Below are positions 18,405 to 26,763 of a DNA stretch of 64,000 nucleotides, one piece after another. Where the stretch lies: the NCBI GenBank assembly GCA_947496535.1, contig CANMDE010000005.1:62001-126000 (forward strand). Direction: 5' to 3'. The position numbers and the translations under genes are program-made. The stretch's first letter is position 1, and every line of letters begins with the position of its first letter. This DNA is from an uncultured Paracoccaceae bacterium (lineage in GTDB: Bacteria > Pseudomonadota > Alphaproteobacteria > Rhodobacterales > Rhodobacteraceae). The notes below the pieces were generated by a model. The model saw only the letters and a program-made list of their open reading frames with translations. It made no database searches and had not been told where the DNA came from.

Positions 18405-19252
18405 GCAACTTTGTCCGTATTCACGAGGTTGGCCCCCGCGATGGTTTGCAAAATGAGCCGGGGGTGATTTCGGTGACCGACAAGGTTGCGTTGATTGATA
18501 CGCTCAGTTCGTCGGGGCTGCATGACATCGAGGTGGGCAGTTTTGTCAGCCCCAAATGGGTGCCGCAGATGGCGGATACCGACCGTGTGTTGGCGGAACT
18601 GACACCGGCGAAGGGTGTCCGTTATGCGGTGTTGATTCCCAATATGCGTGGGTGGGAAGCCTTTCAGTCGGCGCGCGTGCCGGGGGTGAGCTATGAGATT
18701 GCTGTCTTCATTTCTGCGTCAGAAGGGTTTTCGCAGGCCAATCTGAACTGTTCGATAGCGGAATCTGTAGAGCGGTTGGTGCCTGTGGTTCGTGCCTCTG
18801 AAGTGCCGGTGCGTGGTTATGTCTCTTGCGTGACGGATTGCCCGTTTGAGGGAGCGGTGGCACCAGAGGCGGTCGTGCGGGCGGTGGGTTTGTTGCGGGA
18901 CGTGATGCCGATGCAGATATCCCTGGGGGATACGATCGGAAAGGGGACGCCTGATACTGTGCGGCGGATGCTGGGTGCAGTGTTGGAGCGGGTCCCGGCC
19001 TCGGACTTAGCTGGGCATTTCCATAATACCGGCGGACGCGCCCTGGCGAATATTGAGGTTGGGTTAGAGATGGGACTGCGCGCGTTTGACGGTGCCGTCG
19101 GCGGCTTGGGCGGATGTCCCTATGCGCCAGGTGCACCGGGGAATGTGGCGACGGAGGCGGTGCTGGAATTGGTCCATGGTTTGGGGTTTGAGACCGGTGT
19201 GGATATCGCCGCGATCCGACAGGCGGCAAAGATGGCGAGGGCGATGCGATGA
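18401..19252 (+). CDS. hmgL: Hydroxymethylglutaryl-CoA lyase
   Basis: Cleaves HMG-CoA to acetyl-CoA and acetoacetate, the last step of leucine degradation. The 283-residue TIM-barrel protein has HEVGPRDGLQNE (substrate and metal site), SLGDTIGKGTP, the metal-binding HFHNTGG and the signature loop GGLGGCPYAPGAPGN with the catalytic Cys. The ATG at 18401 overlaps the GST stop (ATGA); an earlier in-frame start would reach further into the GST gene without support. Confidence 0.95.
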   Translation: MSNFVRIHEVGPRDGLQNEPGVISVTDKVALIDTLSSSGLHDIEVGSFVSPKWVPQMADTDRVLAELTPAKGVRYAVLIPNMRGWEAFQSARVPGVSYEIAVFISASEGFSQANLNCSIAESVERLVPVVRASEVPVRGYVSCVTDCPFEGAVAPEAVVRAVGLLRDVMPMQISLGDTIGKGTPDTVRRMLGAVLERVPASDLAGHFHNTGGRALANIEVGLEMGLRAFDGAVGGLGGCPYAPGAPGNVATEAVLELVHGLGFETGVDIAAIRQAAKMARAMR

Positions 19253-20022
19253 TTGATTTGGCGGTGGACGAGCGCGGTGTGGCGACCCTGACTTTGGCGC
19301 GGCCGGAAAAGCATAATGCTTTGTCACAGGAAATGATTGATGGGTTGCGCGATATGGCCGCGCGGATTGCGGCGGATGACGCGATCCGGGTGGTGATATT
19401 GGCGGGGCAGGGGCGATCATTTTGTGCCGGCGGTGATCTGAACTGGATGCGCGAGCAGATAGCGGCTGATGCGGTTGGAAGGCGTGCTGCGGCCGCTTCG
19501 ATTGCGGGAATGCTGGGTGCAATCAACACGGTGCCGCAGCCCGTGATTGGCCGGGTTCATGGCAATGCTTTTGGCGGTGGCGTTGGATTGGCTTGCGTTT
19601 GTGACGTGACCATCGCGGCAGATCACGCGAAATTCGGACTGACAGAGACGAAATTGGGGCTGATACCAGCCACGATTGGCCCTTATGTGGTGGCCCGCAT
19701 GGGCGAAGCAAATGCGCGGCGGGTGTTTATGTCATCCCGGGTATTTGATGCGGATGAGGCCGTCGATTTGCGGGTGGTGGCTAAAGCCGTGCCCGAAGAT
19801 GCGCTGGATGCGGCGGTCGAGGCGGAGGTGCTACCTTATCTGGCTTGTGCGCCGGGGGCTGTCGCTGCGGCCAAGGCGCATGCTCGCAGTTTGGGGCCGC
19901 CGATAGATGAAGACGTGATCGCTGCATCGATTGATGCATTGATTGCGCGTTGGGACAGCGCGGAGGCCGAGGCTGGTCTGGCCGCCTTTTTGGACAAGAC
20001 CACGCCGCCTTGGTTGGGGTGA
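19249..20022 (+). CDS. Enoyl-CoA hydratase family protein, probable methylglutaconyl-CoA hydratase
   Basis: Crotonase-fold enzyme of 257 residues, expected to hydrate 3-methylglutaconyl-CoA to HMG-CoA, the step between MccAB and HmgL that otherwise has no gene here. It shows RSFCAGGDLNWM (CoA and oxyanion site), GNAFGGGVGLACVCD (second oxyanion region) and TETKLGLIPATIG with the catalytic-type Glu. The start overlaps the hmgL stop by four bases. Assignment to this step rests on context; sequence alone gives only enoyl-CoA hydratase/isomerase. Confidence 0.85.
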   Translation: MIDLAVDERGVATLTLARPEKHNALSQEMIDGLRDMAARIAADDAIRVVILAGQGRSFCAGGDLNWMREQIAADAVGRRAAAASIAGMLGAINTVPQPVIGRVHGNAFGGGVGLACVCDVTIAADHAKFGLTETKLGLIPATIGPYVVARMGEANARRVFMSSRVFDADEAVDLRVVAKAVPEDALDAAVEAEVLPYLACAPGAVAAAKAHARSLGPPIDEDVIAASIDALIARWDSAEAEAGLAAFLDKTTPPWLG

Positions 20023-20071
20023 TCCGGGGAGGTGTTTCCTTAATCTATCAACCCGCAGGTCTGACGAGCCG

Positions 20072-20100
20072 TTGACCCTTCTGAAGTGCGGCGCTATGCA
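20072..20100 (+). promoter_or_regulatory. Candidate sigma70-type promoter of nuoA
   Basis: TTGACC at 20072-20077 and TATGCA at 20095-20100, separated by 17 bases, 53 bases upstream of the nuoA start. The best -35/-10 pair in the gap after the leucine cluster. Confidence 0.45.
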
Positions 20101-20153
20101 GCTTTAAGCGAAAGATGGCGAGCCTTGGGACGCCAGACCAAAAGGATTTTTCA

Positions 20154-20519
20154 ATGGCCGAGATGCTGACCGAATATCTGCCGATCCTGATTTTTCTGGG
20201 GCTTGCTATCGGGCTTGGCCTGATTTTGATACTTGCGGCGGCCATCGTTGCCGTGCGCAATCCTGATCCGGAGAAAGTGTCGGCCTACGAATGTGGGTTC
20301 AACGCCTTTGACGATGCCCGGATGAAGTTCGATGTGCGGTTCTATCTGGTCTCGATCCTGTTCATCATCTTTGACCTGGAAGTCGCATTCCTGTTCCCAT
20401 GGGCGGTCGCGTTCAAAGACATAAGCATGGTCGGTTTTTGGTCGATGATGGTGTTTCTGGCCGTTCTGACAATCGGCTTCGCCTATGAGTGGAAAAAAGG
20501 CGCGCTTGAGTGGGAGTGA
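20154..20519 (+). CDS. nuoA: NADH-quinone oxidoreductase subunit A
   Basis: Small membrane subunit of respiratory complex I, 121 residues with three transmembrane helices. The conserved loop [22 protein letters not shown], between helices 1 and 2 (quoted here in part as YECGF and FDVRFY), and EVAFLFPW are diagnostic. ATG at 20154 follows AAAGGA at proper spacing. Unlike the usual gene order, nuoB is not next: a diguanylate cyclase gene lies antisense between them and a hairpin sits at the nuoA stop, so nuoA is probably transcribed alone. Confidence 0.95.
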   Translation: MAEMLTEYLPILIFLGLAIGLGLILILAAAIVAVRNPDPEKVSAYECGFNAFDDARMKFDVRFYLVSILFIIFDLEVAFLFPWAVAFKDISMVGFWSMMVFLAVLTIGFAYEWKKGALEWE

Positions 20520-20533
20520 CGGGTTTGACCCGT
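20519..20533. terminator. Hairpin at the nuoA stop, between converging genes
   Basis: ACGGGT and ACCCGT are perfect complements with a TTG loop, starting in the last base of the nuoA stop codon and followed by TTCCCC. The next gene converges from the other strand. The weak T-run makes termination likely but not certain. Confidence 0.5.
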
Positions 20534-20546
20534 TTCCCCAGTATGC

Positions 20547-21953
20547 TTAGGCCCGCCGTATATTGACCACTTCGCCGCGATCTTCGGTGTGGTTGGTTTT
20601 CATGGATTTGTTGAAAAACACGGGCTGAGCCAACGACTTGCGTTTGGCCAGATACATGGCCGTATCAGCCCGTATCAAAAGCATATCCCAGGAAAGTCCG
20701 CGTTCGGCGATGGCCACGCCGACCGATGGTTTCACGTCATAGACGAAATCACCGATGTTGATAGGCGCCTCAGTTCTGGCGAATATGCGATCTGACACGA
20801 ATTCGGCTGCCTGGGTGGGGCTGTCATCGATGATCAGGCAGATAAATTCATCGCCACCGATCCGTGCGACATAGTCGGTTTTCCGCACGCTTGAGCGAAG
20901 CCGTTCTGCCGTGACCTGAAACGCCAGGTCGCCTGCTTCGTGTCCGACCGTGTCGTTCAGCTTTTTGAAGTCGTTCATGTCCACGAAAATAACCGCAGCG
21001 TTGCCATCACCCATCGCACCGGCAACATCGGGCCGTTTGATCAGATCATGCAGGCCCTTTCGGTTGATCAGGCCGGTCAGATGGTCGGTCCTTGCATTGG
21101 TGCGTTCACGCATAAACGCGCCTGCCTGTTTGGCAGAGCTGCGCCCCACGATCAAATTACCGATCAGAAGAATCAGGGAAACCGCCGCGATAATTGGCTG
21201 GCTGCGAGATAAGAGCCGGTCCCCCGGGCGTGGCGCGGTCCAGATCAGTTGGGCCACGGTATTTCCGTCAATATCGGTCAATGGCATACTGGCAAATCCA
21301 TCACGTACGATCTGGTCGGTTCCCACAAGAGAAACGCTTTCAGCCATGAGTTGCGCGCCGATTTCAGAGAGTTTTTCCTCGGTCAGGATGATGCCGCCGA
21401 TGAAAATAGGAAGCGTTGCCAAAGAAGTGTTTTCGGCATCAAATGGTTGCACCCGCCCGGCTGACAATATGGCCGTCTGGTCACCAAGTGCGGCATAGTT
21501 GTCCACAATTTGATATGGCTGGTTTTGGAGCGGTGCCAGTGCCGCCAGCAATGGATCAACAAGTGACTGATCGATAATTGAGGTATCCGATGCCTCCCCA
21601 CCCGTTTGGTAGGCATAAAGCGCCCGGCCGTTGGGTTCGACAATATAGATCAGGTCGAATGTTCTGTTCTCGGTCGCGCCAGTGCCAAGGTTGCTATAAA
21701 GCGCTGCATCATCGCGATTGATGACCCATTCATAGGCTTCGTCCCAATTGGCGTAGTCTTCGGTACTGACACCAAGACTTTCAGTTTCTGCTTTCAATGC
21801 GCTGTCAAAATGCCGCCTTGAATCGTCCAACGCTACCTGATTTGTGGCAGAGCTCATCCAAAGCACGATGCCAACAATCATCGCAACCGCTGCAAAACCA
21901 GTGAATGCCAGAGTGGAGAATATCCATATTTGTATGCGGGAACCGTTAAACAT
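20547..21953 (-). CDS. Membrane-bound diguanylate cyclase (CHASE4-like sensor, GGDEF)
   Basis: Predicted to make the second messenger c-di-GMP in response to an extracytoplasmic signal. In the 468 residues: transmembrane helix 11-32, periplasmic domain to about 245 with a CHASE4-type motif (DYANWDEAYEWV), second transmembrane helix about 253-270, then GGDEF domain with the intact active site RIGGDEF (residues 364-370) and an intact inhibitory RxxD site (RKTD, 357-360). No EAL domain, so it should be a synthase under product feedback. It is transcribed against the nuo genes, between nuoA and nuoB, and its ATG lies inside a CtrA-type box. Confidence 0.92.
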   Translation of the reverse strand: MFNGSRIQIWIFSTLAFTGFAAVAMIVGIVLWMSSATNQVALDDSRRHFDSALKAETESLGVSTEDYANWDEAYEWVINRDDAALYSNLGTGATENRTFDLIYIVEPNGRALYAYQTGGEASDTSIIDQSLVDPLLAALAPLQNQPYQIVDNYAALGDQTAILSAGRVQPFDAENTSLATLPIFIGGIILTEEKLSEIGAQLMAESVSLVGTDQIVRDGFASMPLTDIDGNTVAQLIWTAPRPGDRLLSRSQPIIAAVSLILLIGNLIVGRSSAKQAGAFMRERTNARTDHLTGLINRKGLHDLIKRPDVAGAMGDGNAAVIFVDMNDFKKLNDTVGHEAGDLAFQVTAERLRSSVRKTDYVARIGGDEFICLIIDDSPTQAAEFVSDRIFARTEAPINIGDFVYDVKPSVGVAIAERGLSWDMLLIRADTAMYLAKRKSLAQPVFFNKSMKTNHTEDRGEVVNIRRA

Positions 21954-21961
21954 TTGTTAAC
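21946..21961. promoter_or_regulatory. CtrA-type box TTAA-N7-TTAAC over the diguanylate cyclase start
   Basis: GTTAA-N7-TTAAC reads as a full match to the alphaproteobacterial CtrA consensus on both strands. The diguanylate cyclase start codon (21951-21953) is inside the spacer, so bound CtrA would most simply repress that gene, unless transcription begins further upstream. The box is also about 210 bases upstream of nuoB. Confidence 0.6.
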
Positions 21962-22081
21962 TTTCTGAGCGATTCAACACCGTTGAATACAACTCATAAA
22001 TGCATCTATTTAACGAAAGCAAAACGTCCCTCGGGTCACTCAGATCACCCAACGGTGTTATGCTGTGGCGCCTATGTCACC

Positions 22082-22110
22082 TTGACCTTCGGAGATGTGG
22101 CGCATACTCC
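22082..22110 (+). promoter_or_regulatory. Candidate promoter of the nuoB-led genes
   Basis: TTGACC at 22082-22087 and TACTCC at 22105-22110, 17 bases apart, 58 bases before the nuoB start. The -10 is a weak match, but because nuoA is cut off by the antisense gene some promoter must lie in this gap. Confidence 0.3.
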
Positions 22111-22167
22111 CTTTTTTGACAGATATGACGTTGGGCATGACCCAAACATCACGAGGAGAACCGTCAC

Positions 22168-22701
22168 ATGGGGGTAGCAACCGGCCTGAATGACGCTGGC
22201 ATGGACAAGGATCATGCCACTCAAGCCCTGAATGCTAAATTGCAGGACAAGGGCTTCCTCGTCACTTCGACCGCTGACATCATCAATTGGGCGCGCACCG
22301 GATCGTTGCATTGGATGACCTTTGGTCTTGCCTGCTGCGCTGTTGAGATGATGCACACGTCAATGCCGCGCTATGATCTGGAACGTTTCGGGACCGCACC
22401 GCGTGCGTCCCCACGTCAGTCGGACCTGATGATTGTTGCCGGCACCTTGACCAACAAGATGGCACCGGCGCTGCGCAAGGTTTACGACCAGATGCCAGAG
22501 CCTCGTTATGTGATCTCAATGGGGTCATGCGCGAATGGCGGCGGTTATTATCACTACAGCTATTCGGTGGTGCGTGGCTGTGACCGGATTGTGCCGGTCG
22601 ATGTCTACGTACCCGGTTGCCCGCCCACAGCAGAGGCGCTGCTTTACGGGATTTTGCAGTTGCAAAGGAAAATCCGTCGGACGGGGACAATTGTACGATG
22701 A
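22168..22701 (+). CDS. nuoB: NADH-quinone oxidoreductase subunit B
   Basis: Carries iron-sulfur cluster N2, the last redox centre before quinone in complex I, at the junction of the peripheral and membrane arms. All four ligands are present in the 177 residues: the tandem Cys56-Cys57 in [10 protein letters not shown], Cys121 in MGSCANGG and Cys151 in [12 protein letters not shown] at 22168 is preceded by GAGGAG. The stop overlaps the nuoC start by four bases. Confidence 0.97.
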   Translation: MGVATGLNDAGMDKDHATQALNAKLQDKGFLVTSTADIINWARTGSLHWMTFGLACCAVEMMHTSMPRYDLERFGTAPRASPRQSDLMIVAGTLTNKMAPALRKVYDQMPEPRYVISMGSCANGGGYYHYSYSVVRGCDRIVPVDVYVPGCPPTAEALLYGILQLQRKIRRTGTIVR

Positions 22702-23309
22702 CCGAAGCGTTGAAAGAACTCGGCACCCATCTGGAGATGAAGCGCACCGATTGTGTGCTGTCCTGGGAAGTGGCGCATGATGAGTTGACGGTCGCGGTTG
22801 CTCCGTCCTCACTCGTTAGCTTTGTGGAGTTTCTGAAGGTCGATCCAGCGTGCAAATTTTCGTCGCTGGTCGATATCACCGCCGTTGACTACCCAAGCCG
22901 GACCAAGCGGTTTGATGTCGTTTACCATTTCCTGAGCATGTATCAGAACCAGCGTATTCGTCTGCGTGTCAAAATCCGCGAAGAGGATATGCTGCCCTCG
23001 ATTATTCCGGTCCATCCGTCCGCCAACTGGTTCGAACGCGAAGTTTTCGATATGTTTGGTATCCTGTTTTCCGGCCACCCCGATTTGCGCCGTATCCTCA
23101 CGGACTATGGGTTCCGGGGCTATCCGCTGCGAAAGGATTTCCCGACAACCGGTTATACTGAGGTTCGTTATGACGAGGTGCAAAAGCGCGTTGTCTATGA
23201 GCCGGTGAATTTGGTGCAGGAATATCGCCAGTTCGATTTCATGTCGCCGTGGGAGGGTGCCGAATACATCCTGCCGGGGGATGAGAAAACGGACGAGAAG
23301 GCCAGCTGA
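22698..23309 (+). CDS. nuoC: NADH-quinone oxidoreductase subunit C
   Basis: Peripheral-arm subunit of complex I (30-kDa family), 203 residues, not fused to NuoD. Signature segments are the domain start [11 protein letters not shown] and the family hallmark [12 protein letters not shown] followed by [13 protein letters not shown] and GYPLRKDFP. The start was placed at the ATGA overlap with nuoB; longer reading is an artefact of the open frame inside nuoB. The stop overlaps the next gene by one base. Confidence 0.96.
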   Translation: MTEALKELGTHLEMKRTDCVLSWEVAHDELTVAVAPSSLVSFVEFLKVDPACKFSSLVDITAVDYPSRTKRFDVVYHFLSMYQNQRIRLRVKIREEDMLPSIIPVHPSANWFEREVFDMFGILFSGHPDLRRILTDYGFRGYPLRKDFPTTGYTEVRYDEVQKRVVYEPVNLVQEYRQFDFMSPWEGAEYILPGDEKTDEKAS

Positions 23310-23731
23310 TGGTTGCGCCGCTGAAAGGGTCATGCCTTTGCGGCGCTTGCACATTCACCGCCACGCCGTCTGCGGACGGGGCAGGGGTTTGTCATTGCGG
23401 GCAGTGCCGTAAATGGTCCGGTGGGATGTTTCTAAACGTTTACTGCGGTGATTCCATTGTGTTTGATGATGGTGCGCCGCTGGGATCGTATAAGGGCAGC
23501 GAGTGGGGCGAGCGGATATTCTGCCGGATCTGCGGGTCGTCTCTGGTGTGGCAAACGCAGGATGGTAGCCACCAAAGCGCATCCATACAGGCCTTTGATG
23601 ATCCATCGCAATTTACGCTGACCACACAGATATTTACTGACCAAAAACCCAATTGTTATACTTTGGCCAATGAGACCGAGAACATGACCGAGGCCGAGGT
23701 GTTTGCAAAATATGCGCCGGATAGTGACTGA
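23309..23731 (+). CDS. GFA family zinc protein (glutathione-dependent formaldehyde-activating enzyme-like)
   Basis: A 140-residue protein with the zinc-binding Cys pattern of the GFA/CENP-V fold: GSCLCGAC, CHCGQCRKWSGG and FCRICGSSL. Family members bind zinc, and the founding member was described as promoting S-hydroxymethylglutathione formation, but most have no proven function. The start overlaps the nuoC stop (TGATG), so it is translated with the nuo genes. A terminator-like hairpin follows. Confidence 0.85.
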   Translation: MVAPLKGSCLCGACTFTATPSADGAGVCHCGQCRKWSGGMFLNVYCGDSIVFDDGAPLGSYKGSEWGERIFCRICGSSLVWQTQDGSHQSASIQAFDDPSQFTLTTQIFTDQKPNCYTLANETENMTEAEVFAKYAPDSD

Positions 23732-23761
23732 CCTTTGCGAGATGTTTCGCCCTGTATTGTT

Positions 23762-23786
23762 GGGCAGCGCCCGGGCTTTTTGTTTT
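23762..23786 (+). terminator. Intrinsic terminator-like hairpin with T-rich tail inside the nuo cluster
   Basis: GGGC-AGC-GCCC, continuing into GGGC and then TTTTTGTTTT, lies 31 bases after the GFA gene and 14 bases before the sulfotransferase start. It has the stem plus T-run form of a rho-independent terminator. If active, nuoD and all later genes would need readthrough or another promoter. Confidence 0.5.
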
Positions 23787-23799
23787 GTGAGAGCGACAA

Positions 23800-24699
23800 T
23801 TGTCTGACCCAACTATCCTTTACTGCGTCGGTGCCACCAAAGCGGGGACATCCTGGCTTTATCGTTATCTGCATGACCATGCTGACTGCCGGATGCCTGC
23901 CGTCAAAGAGGCGCATTATTGGGACACGTTTGAAGCTGAGCCGTTGGCCAAGCAGTTGGGGGCCTATCGCCGCCGTTTGCGTGAATTAAGGGCGTTGAAG
24001 GTTGAGGCCTCGGATGCGGGTCGGGCGTGGCAGGTGCAGAATGTGGAGCGCCGGATCGGGGATATGAAGGGGTTGATGCAGGCTTTGCAGGCAGAGCGGG
24101 CTGGGGATTCCGCGTATCGGGCATGGTTGACCGAAGCGCGCGGACAGGCGCGTGTCTTTGGGGATATGACCCCGAATTATGCCTTGCTGCCGGATGAGAT
24201 GATTGCCCGGATGGTGGCGCTTTCCCCGCATACGAAGGTCATCTTCCTGATTCGTGATCCGTTGGACCGGCTTTGGTCTCATGTTCGTATGCAGGCCAAA
24301 CGTCAGCGACAGGCGCATGAAATCTATGAAAAGAAGGCCAATAATATCCTTTACCGTATTTTGAACCGGGGGCAGGAGACGCATATTCTGGAACGGGGAG
24401 ATTATCTGACCATTATCGCCAAGCTGCGTCGCTTGGTCCCTCGGGACAGATTGCTGATCCAGTTCACAGAGGATATGTATGGCCCAACCGGCATTGCGGA
24501 TATCTGCGCGTTTCTGGATATCGTGCCTTCGGCGGCCACGCCGGAGGGGCCTATCCACCCCGGGCAGGATGTTGTGATGCTTGAGAAGTTGCGCCCGCGT
24601 GTACAGGCGCTATTAAGTGACCAATACGAATGGGTGGCCGAGCATGTCGGCCCCCTGCCGCCACGGTGGCAAGAGAACAAGGCGAGGGCTGCGGCATGA
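23800..24699 (+). CDS. PAPS-dependent sulfotransferase family protein
   Basis: A 299-residue protein of the sulfotransferase fold. The 5'-phosphosulfate loop is present as [12 protein letters not shown] and the 3'-phosphate-binding motif as [15 protein letters not shown]; a Lys-Glu near KEAHYWD fits the substrate side. Donor would be PAPS; the acceptor (sugar, lipid or other) is unknown. It starts with TTG shortly after GAGAG and its end overlaps nuoD by four bases, so it is coupled to complex I genes without an evident functional reason. Confidence 0.8.
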   Translation: MSDPTILYCVGATKAGTSWLYRYLHDHADCRMPAVKEAHYWDTFEAEPLAKQLGAYRRRLRELRALKVEASDAGRAWQVQNVERRIGDMKGLMQALQAERAGDSAYRAWLTEARGQARVFGDMTPNYALLPDEMIARMVALSPHTKVIFLIRDPLDRLWSHVRMQAKRQRQAHEIYEKKANNILYRILNRGQETHILERGDYLTIIAKLRRLVPRDRLLIQFTEDMYGPTGIADICAFLDIVPSAATPEGPIHPGQDVVMLEKLRPRVQALLSDQYEWVAEHVGPLPPRWQENKARAAA

Positions 24700-25934
24700 T
24701 GGATGGCGATATTCGGGTGAACACCTATGATGACGGGTCGACTGATGCGCTGACGAACGAGCAGCAGATCAGGAATTTCAACATTAATTTCGGACCGCAA
24801 CACCCTGCTGCACATGGTGTTTTGCGACTTATTCTGGAGTTGGACGGTGAGATTGTCGAACGCTGTGATCCGCATATTGGTTTGCTGCATCGTGGCACCG
24901 AAAAGCTGATGGAATCGCGGACCTATCTGCAGAACTTACCGTATTTTGACAGGCTCGATTACGTGGCCCCGATGAATCAGGAACATGCCTGGTGTCTGGC
25001 CATTGAAAAGCTGACCGGGACAGAGGTGCCGCGCCGCGCCTCTTTGATCCGTGTTCTTTATTCCGAGATTGGCCGCGTCCTGAACCATTTGCTGAACGTC
25101 ACGACACAGGCATTGGATGTTGGCGCGCTCACCCCGCCGCTGTGGGGGTTTGAAGAGCGTGAGAAGTTGATGGTGTTCTACGAACGCGCCTGTGGTGCCC
25201 GTTTACACGCCGCATATTTTCGACCCGGCGGCGTTCATCAGGACCTGCCCGATGCTTTGATCGAAGATATTGACGCTTGGGCCGTCGCGTTTCCGAGCAT
25301 CCTGGCCGATATCGACAAGCTGTTGACCGAGAACCGGATTTTCAAACAACGTAACTGCGATATTGGTGTCATCACCGAGGAAGAAATTCTTGAATGGGGC
25401 TATTCCGGTGTCATGGTTCGCGGATCGGGTCTGGCTTGGGATTTGCGCCGGTCGCAGCCATATGAATGCTATGACGAGTTTGAATTCCAGGTTCCCGTGG
25501 GCAAGAACGGTGATTGTTACGATCGCTATCTCTGCCGCATGGAAGAAATGCGCCAGTCTGTCCATATCATCCGGCAAGCCTGTGCAAAGCTGCGGGTCGA
25601 GAAGGGCGATATCATGGCCCGTGGCAAGATGACCCCGCCGACACGCGGTGAAATGAAGACCTCGATGGAGGCGTTGATTCATCACTTCAAGCTTTATACT
25701 GAAGGCTTTCACGTCCCTGAGGGCGAAGTTTACGCAGCTGTCGAGGCACCCAAGGGTGAGTTCGGCGTGTATCTTGTTGCTGACGGTACCAACCAGCCGT
25801 ATCGCGCGAAACTGCGTGCGCCGGGTTATCTGCACTTGCAATCTATGGACCACGTTTGCAAGGGGCACCAATTGGCTGACGTTGCCGCCATTATCGGCAC
25901 GATGGATGTCGTCTTTGGCGAGATCGACCGTTAA
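24696..25934 (+). CDS. nuoD: NADH-quinone oxidoreductase subunit D
   Basis: 49-kDa-type subunit that forms the quinone pocket of complex I together with NuoB. The 412-residue product has [15 protein letters not shown] with the quinone-contacting His region, [12 protein letters not shown], and the C-terminal [11 protein letters not shown] and DVVFGEIDR. The ATG at 24696 overlaps the sulfotransferase stop and has GGCGAGGG upstream; an ATG at 24699 is equally placed. The longer frame upstream lies within the sulfotransferase gene. Confidence 0.97.
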   Translation: MMDGDIRVNTYDDGSTDALTNEQQIRNFNINFGPQHPAAHGVLRLILELDGEIVERCDPHIGLLHRGTEKLMESRTYLQNLPYFDRLDYVAPMNQEHAWCLAIEKLTGTEVPRRASLIRVLYSEIGRVLNHLLNVTTQALDVGALTPPLWGFEEREKLMVFYERACGARLHAAYFRPGGVHQDLPDALIEDIDAWAVAFPSILADIDKLLTENRIFKQRNCDIGVITEEEILEWGYSGVMVRGSGLAWDLRRSQPYECYDEFEFQVPVGKNGDCYDRYLCRMEEMRQSVHIIRQACAKLRVEKGDIMARGKMTPPTRGEMKTSMEALIHHFKLYTEGFHVPEGEVYAAVEAPKGEFGVYLVADGTNQPYRAKLRAPGYLHLQSMDHVCKGHQLADVAAIIGTMDVVFGEIDR

Positions 25935-25955
25935 GGTCGCGGATTTGTCATTGCG

Positions 25956-26111
25956 ATGAGCGTTTATCTTGATCTTTGGTTAATTTTATCTGGTGCATTG
26001 GCGGGCGTCGTCGCTGCCTATGCTGCCAAGGGGCGCAATGCGTTGCTCAAAGCCGCTATACTGGGCGCAGTTGTTGTCGTTCTCGTCGATCTGGCACGCG
26101 TATTGTTATAG
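25956..26111 (+). CDS. Small two-helix membrane protein, 51 residues
   Basis: An unbroken frame from an ATG 21 bases after nuoD to a TAG codes for 51 residues: MSVYLDLWLILSG start, a hydrophobic helix, a short basic loop AKGRNALLK, and a second hydrophobic helix ending in VDLARVLL. Two membrane helices with a positive loop between them are the expected pattern of a real small membrane protein. No strong ribosome-binding site is seen. It is the only gene candidate in the 330 bases between nuoD and the next lipoprotein. Confidence 0.6.
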   Translation: MSVYLDLWLILSGALAGVVAAYAAKGRNALLKAAILGAVVVVLVDLARVLL

Positions 26112-26264
26112 GCGTTCAGTGGATCGGCAGAATTCTTCGTAGTCATTGATGTACGGCTGGCCATCGATCGGGCTGGCAATTAGGGTTTGGCCACTGCGCG
26201 GGTGACGATTGGTACGGCCATATTGTTATCCCGAATGCAAACATGTTGAACGAAAGAGAGTGCC

Positions 26265-26600
26265 ATGATCCGTGTTCTGACCCCAGTAGCCTTTGTTGTT
26301 GTCACTGCCTGCGCGGTTCCGCCGGGCGGGATGGTGGACCCTCTGCCTGATCCTGATCTGCCGCCCATCACTGATCCGACCCCGGTTGAGCCGCCACAGC
26401 AGACGGCGAAGGCGCGTTTTGTGCAGGCCGTGGAAAACAACGGCTGTGTTATGACGCCTGGCAATGTGAACACCATTTTGGATCAGGCCGTCATCGGTCA
26501 GGATGAGCTGCGCAGCATCGTGCCTGCATTGCAGGCCGACGGCGTAGTGGAAACATCTGGGGATTCGTCCATTCGTGTGCTGACGAGCCAGTGCATCTGA
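26265..26600 (+). CDS. Small lipoprotein of unknown function
   Basis: A 111-residue protein with a signal peptide ending in lipobox VTAC (Cys at residue 16), then a Pro/Asp-rich segment (DPLPDPDLPPITD) and a compact domain with two further cysteines (NNGCVMTP and the near-terminal SQCI). AAAGAGAG precedes the ATG. It sits between nuoD and nuoE, one of several secreted or lipid-anchored proteins encoded within this complex I locus. The C-terminal part is reminiscent of small NADH-dehydrogenase-associated proteins of Rhodobacterales, but no function is known to me. Confidence 0.65.
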   Translation: MIRVLTPVAFVVVTACAVPPGGMVDPLPDPDLPPITDPTPVEPPQQTAKARFVQAVENNGCVMTPGNVNTILDQAVIGQDELRSIVPALQADGVVETSGDSSIRVLTSQCI

Positions 26601-26763
26601 TAGGGCCGGGGGCTGTTGCGGCCTGAGCGTCTAAGTCCTGACCGCTTTCTGCGAAAACCCGGCTGGTTGGCGTTGTCAAAATCAGTTTGTCTGTGTAATC
26701 CAGCATCGGTGGTGGCGCCCAGCGTGACGCCCGGCCGCCCCATATCTGAGAACCGAGGTTTAC

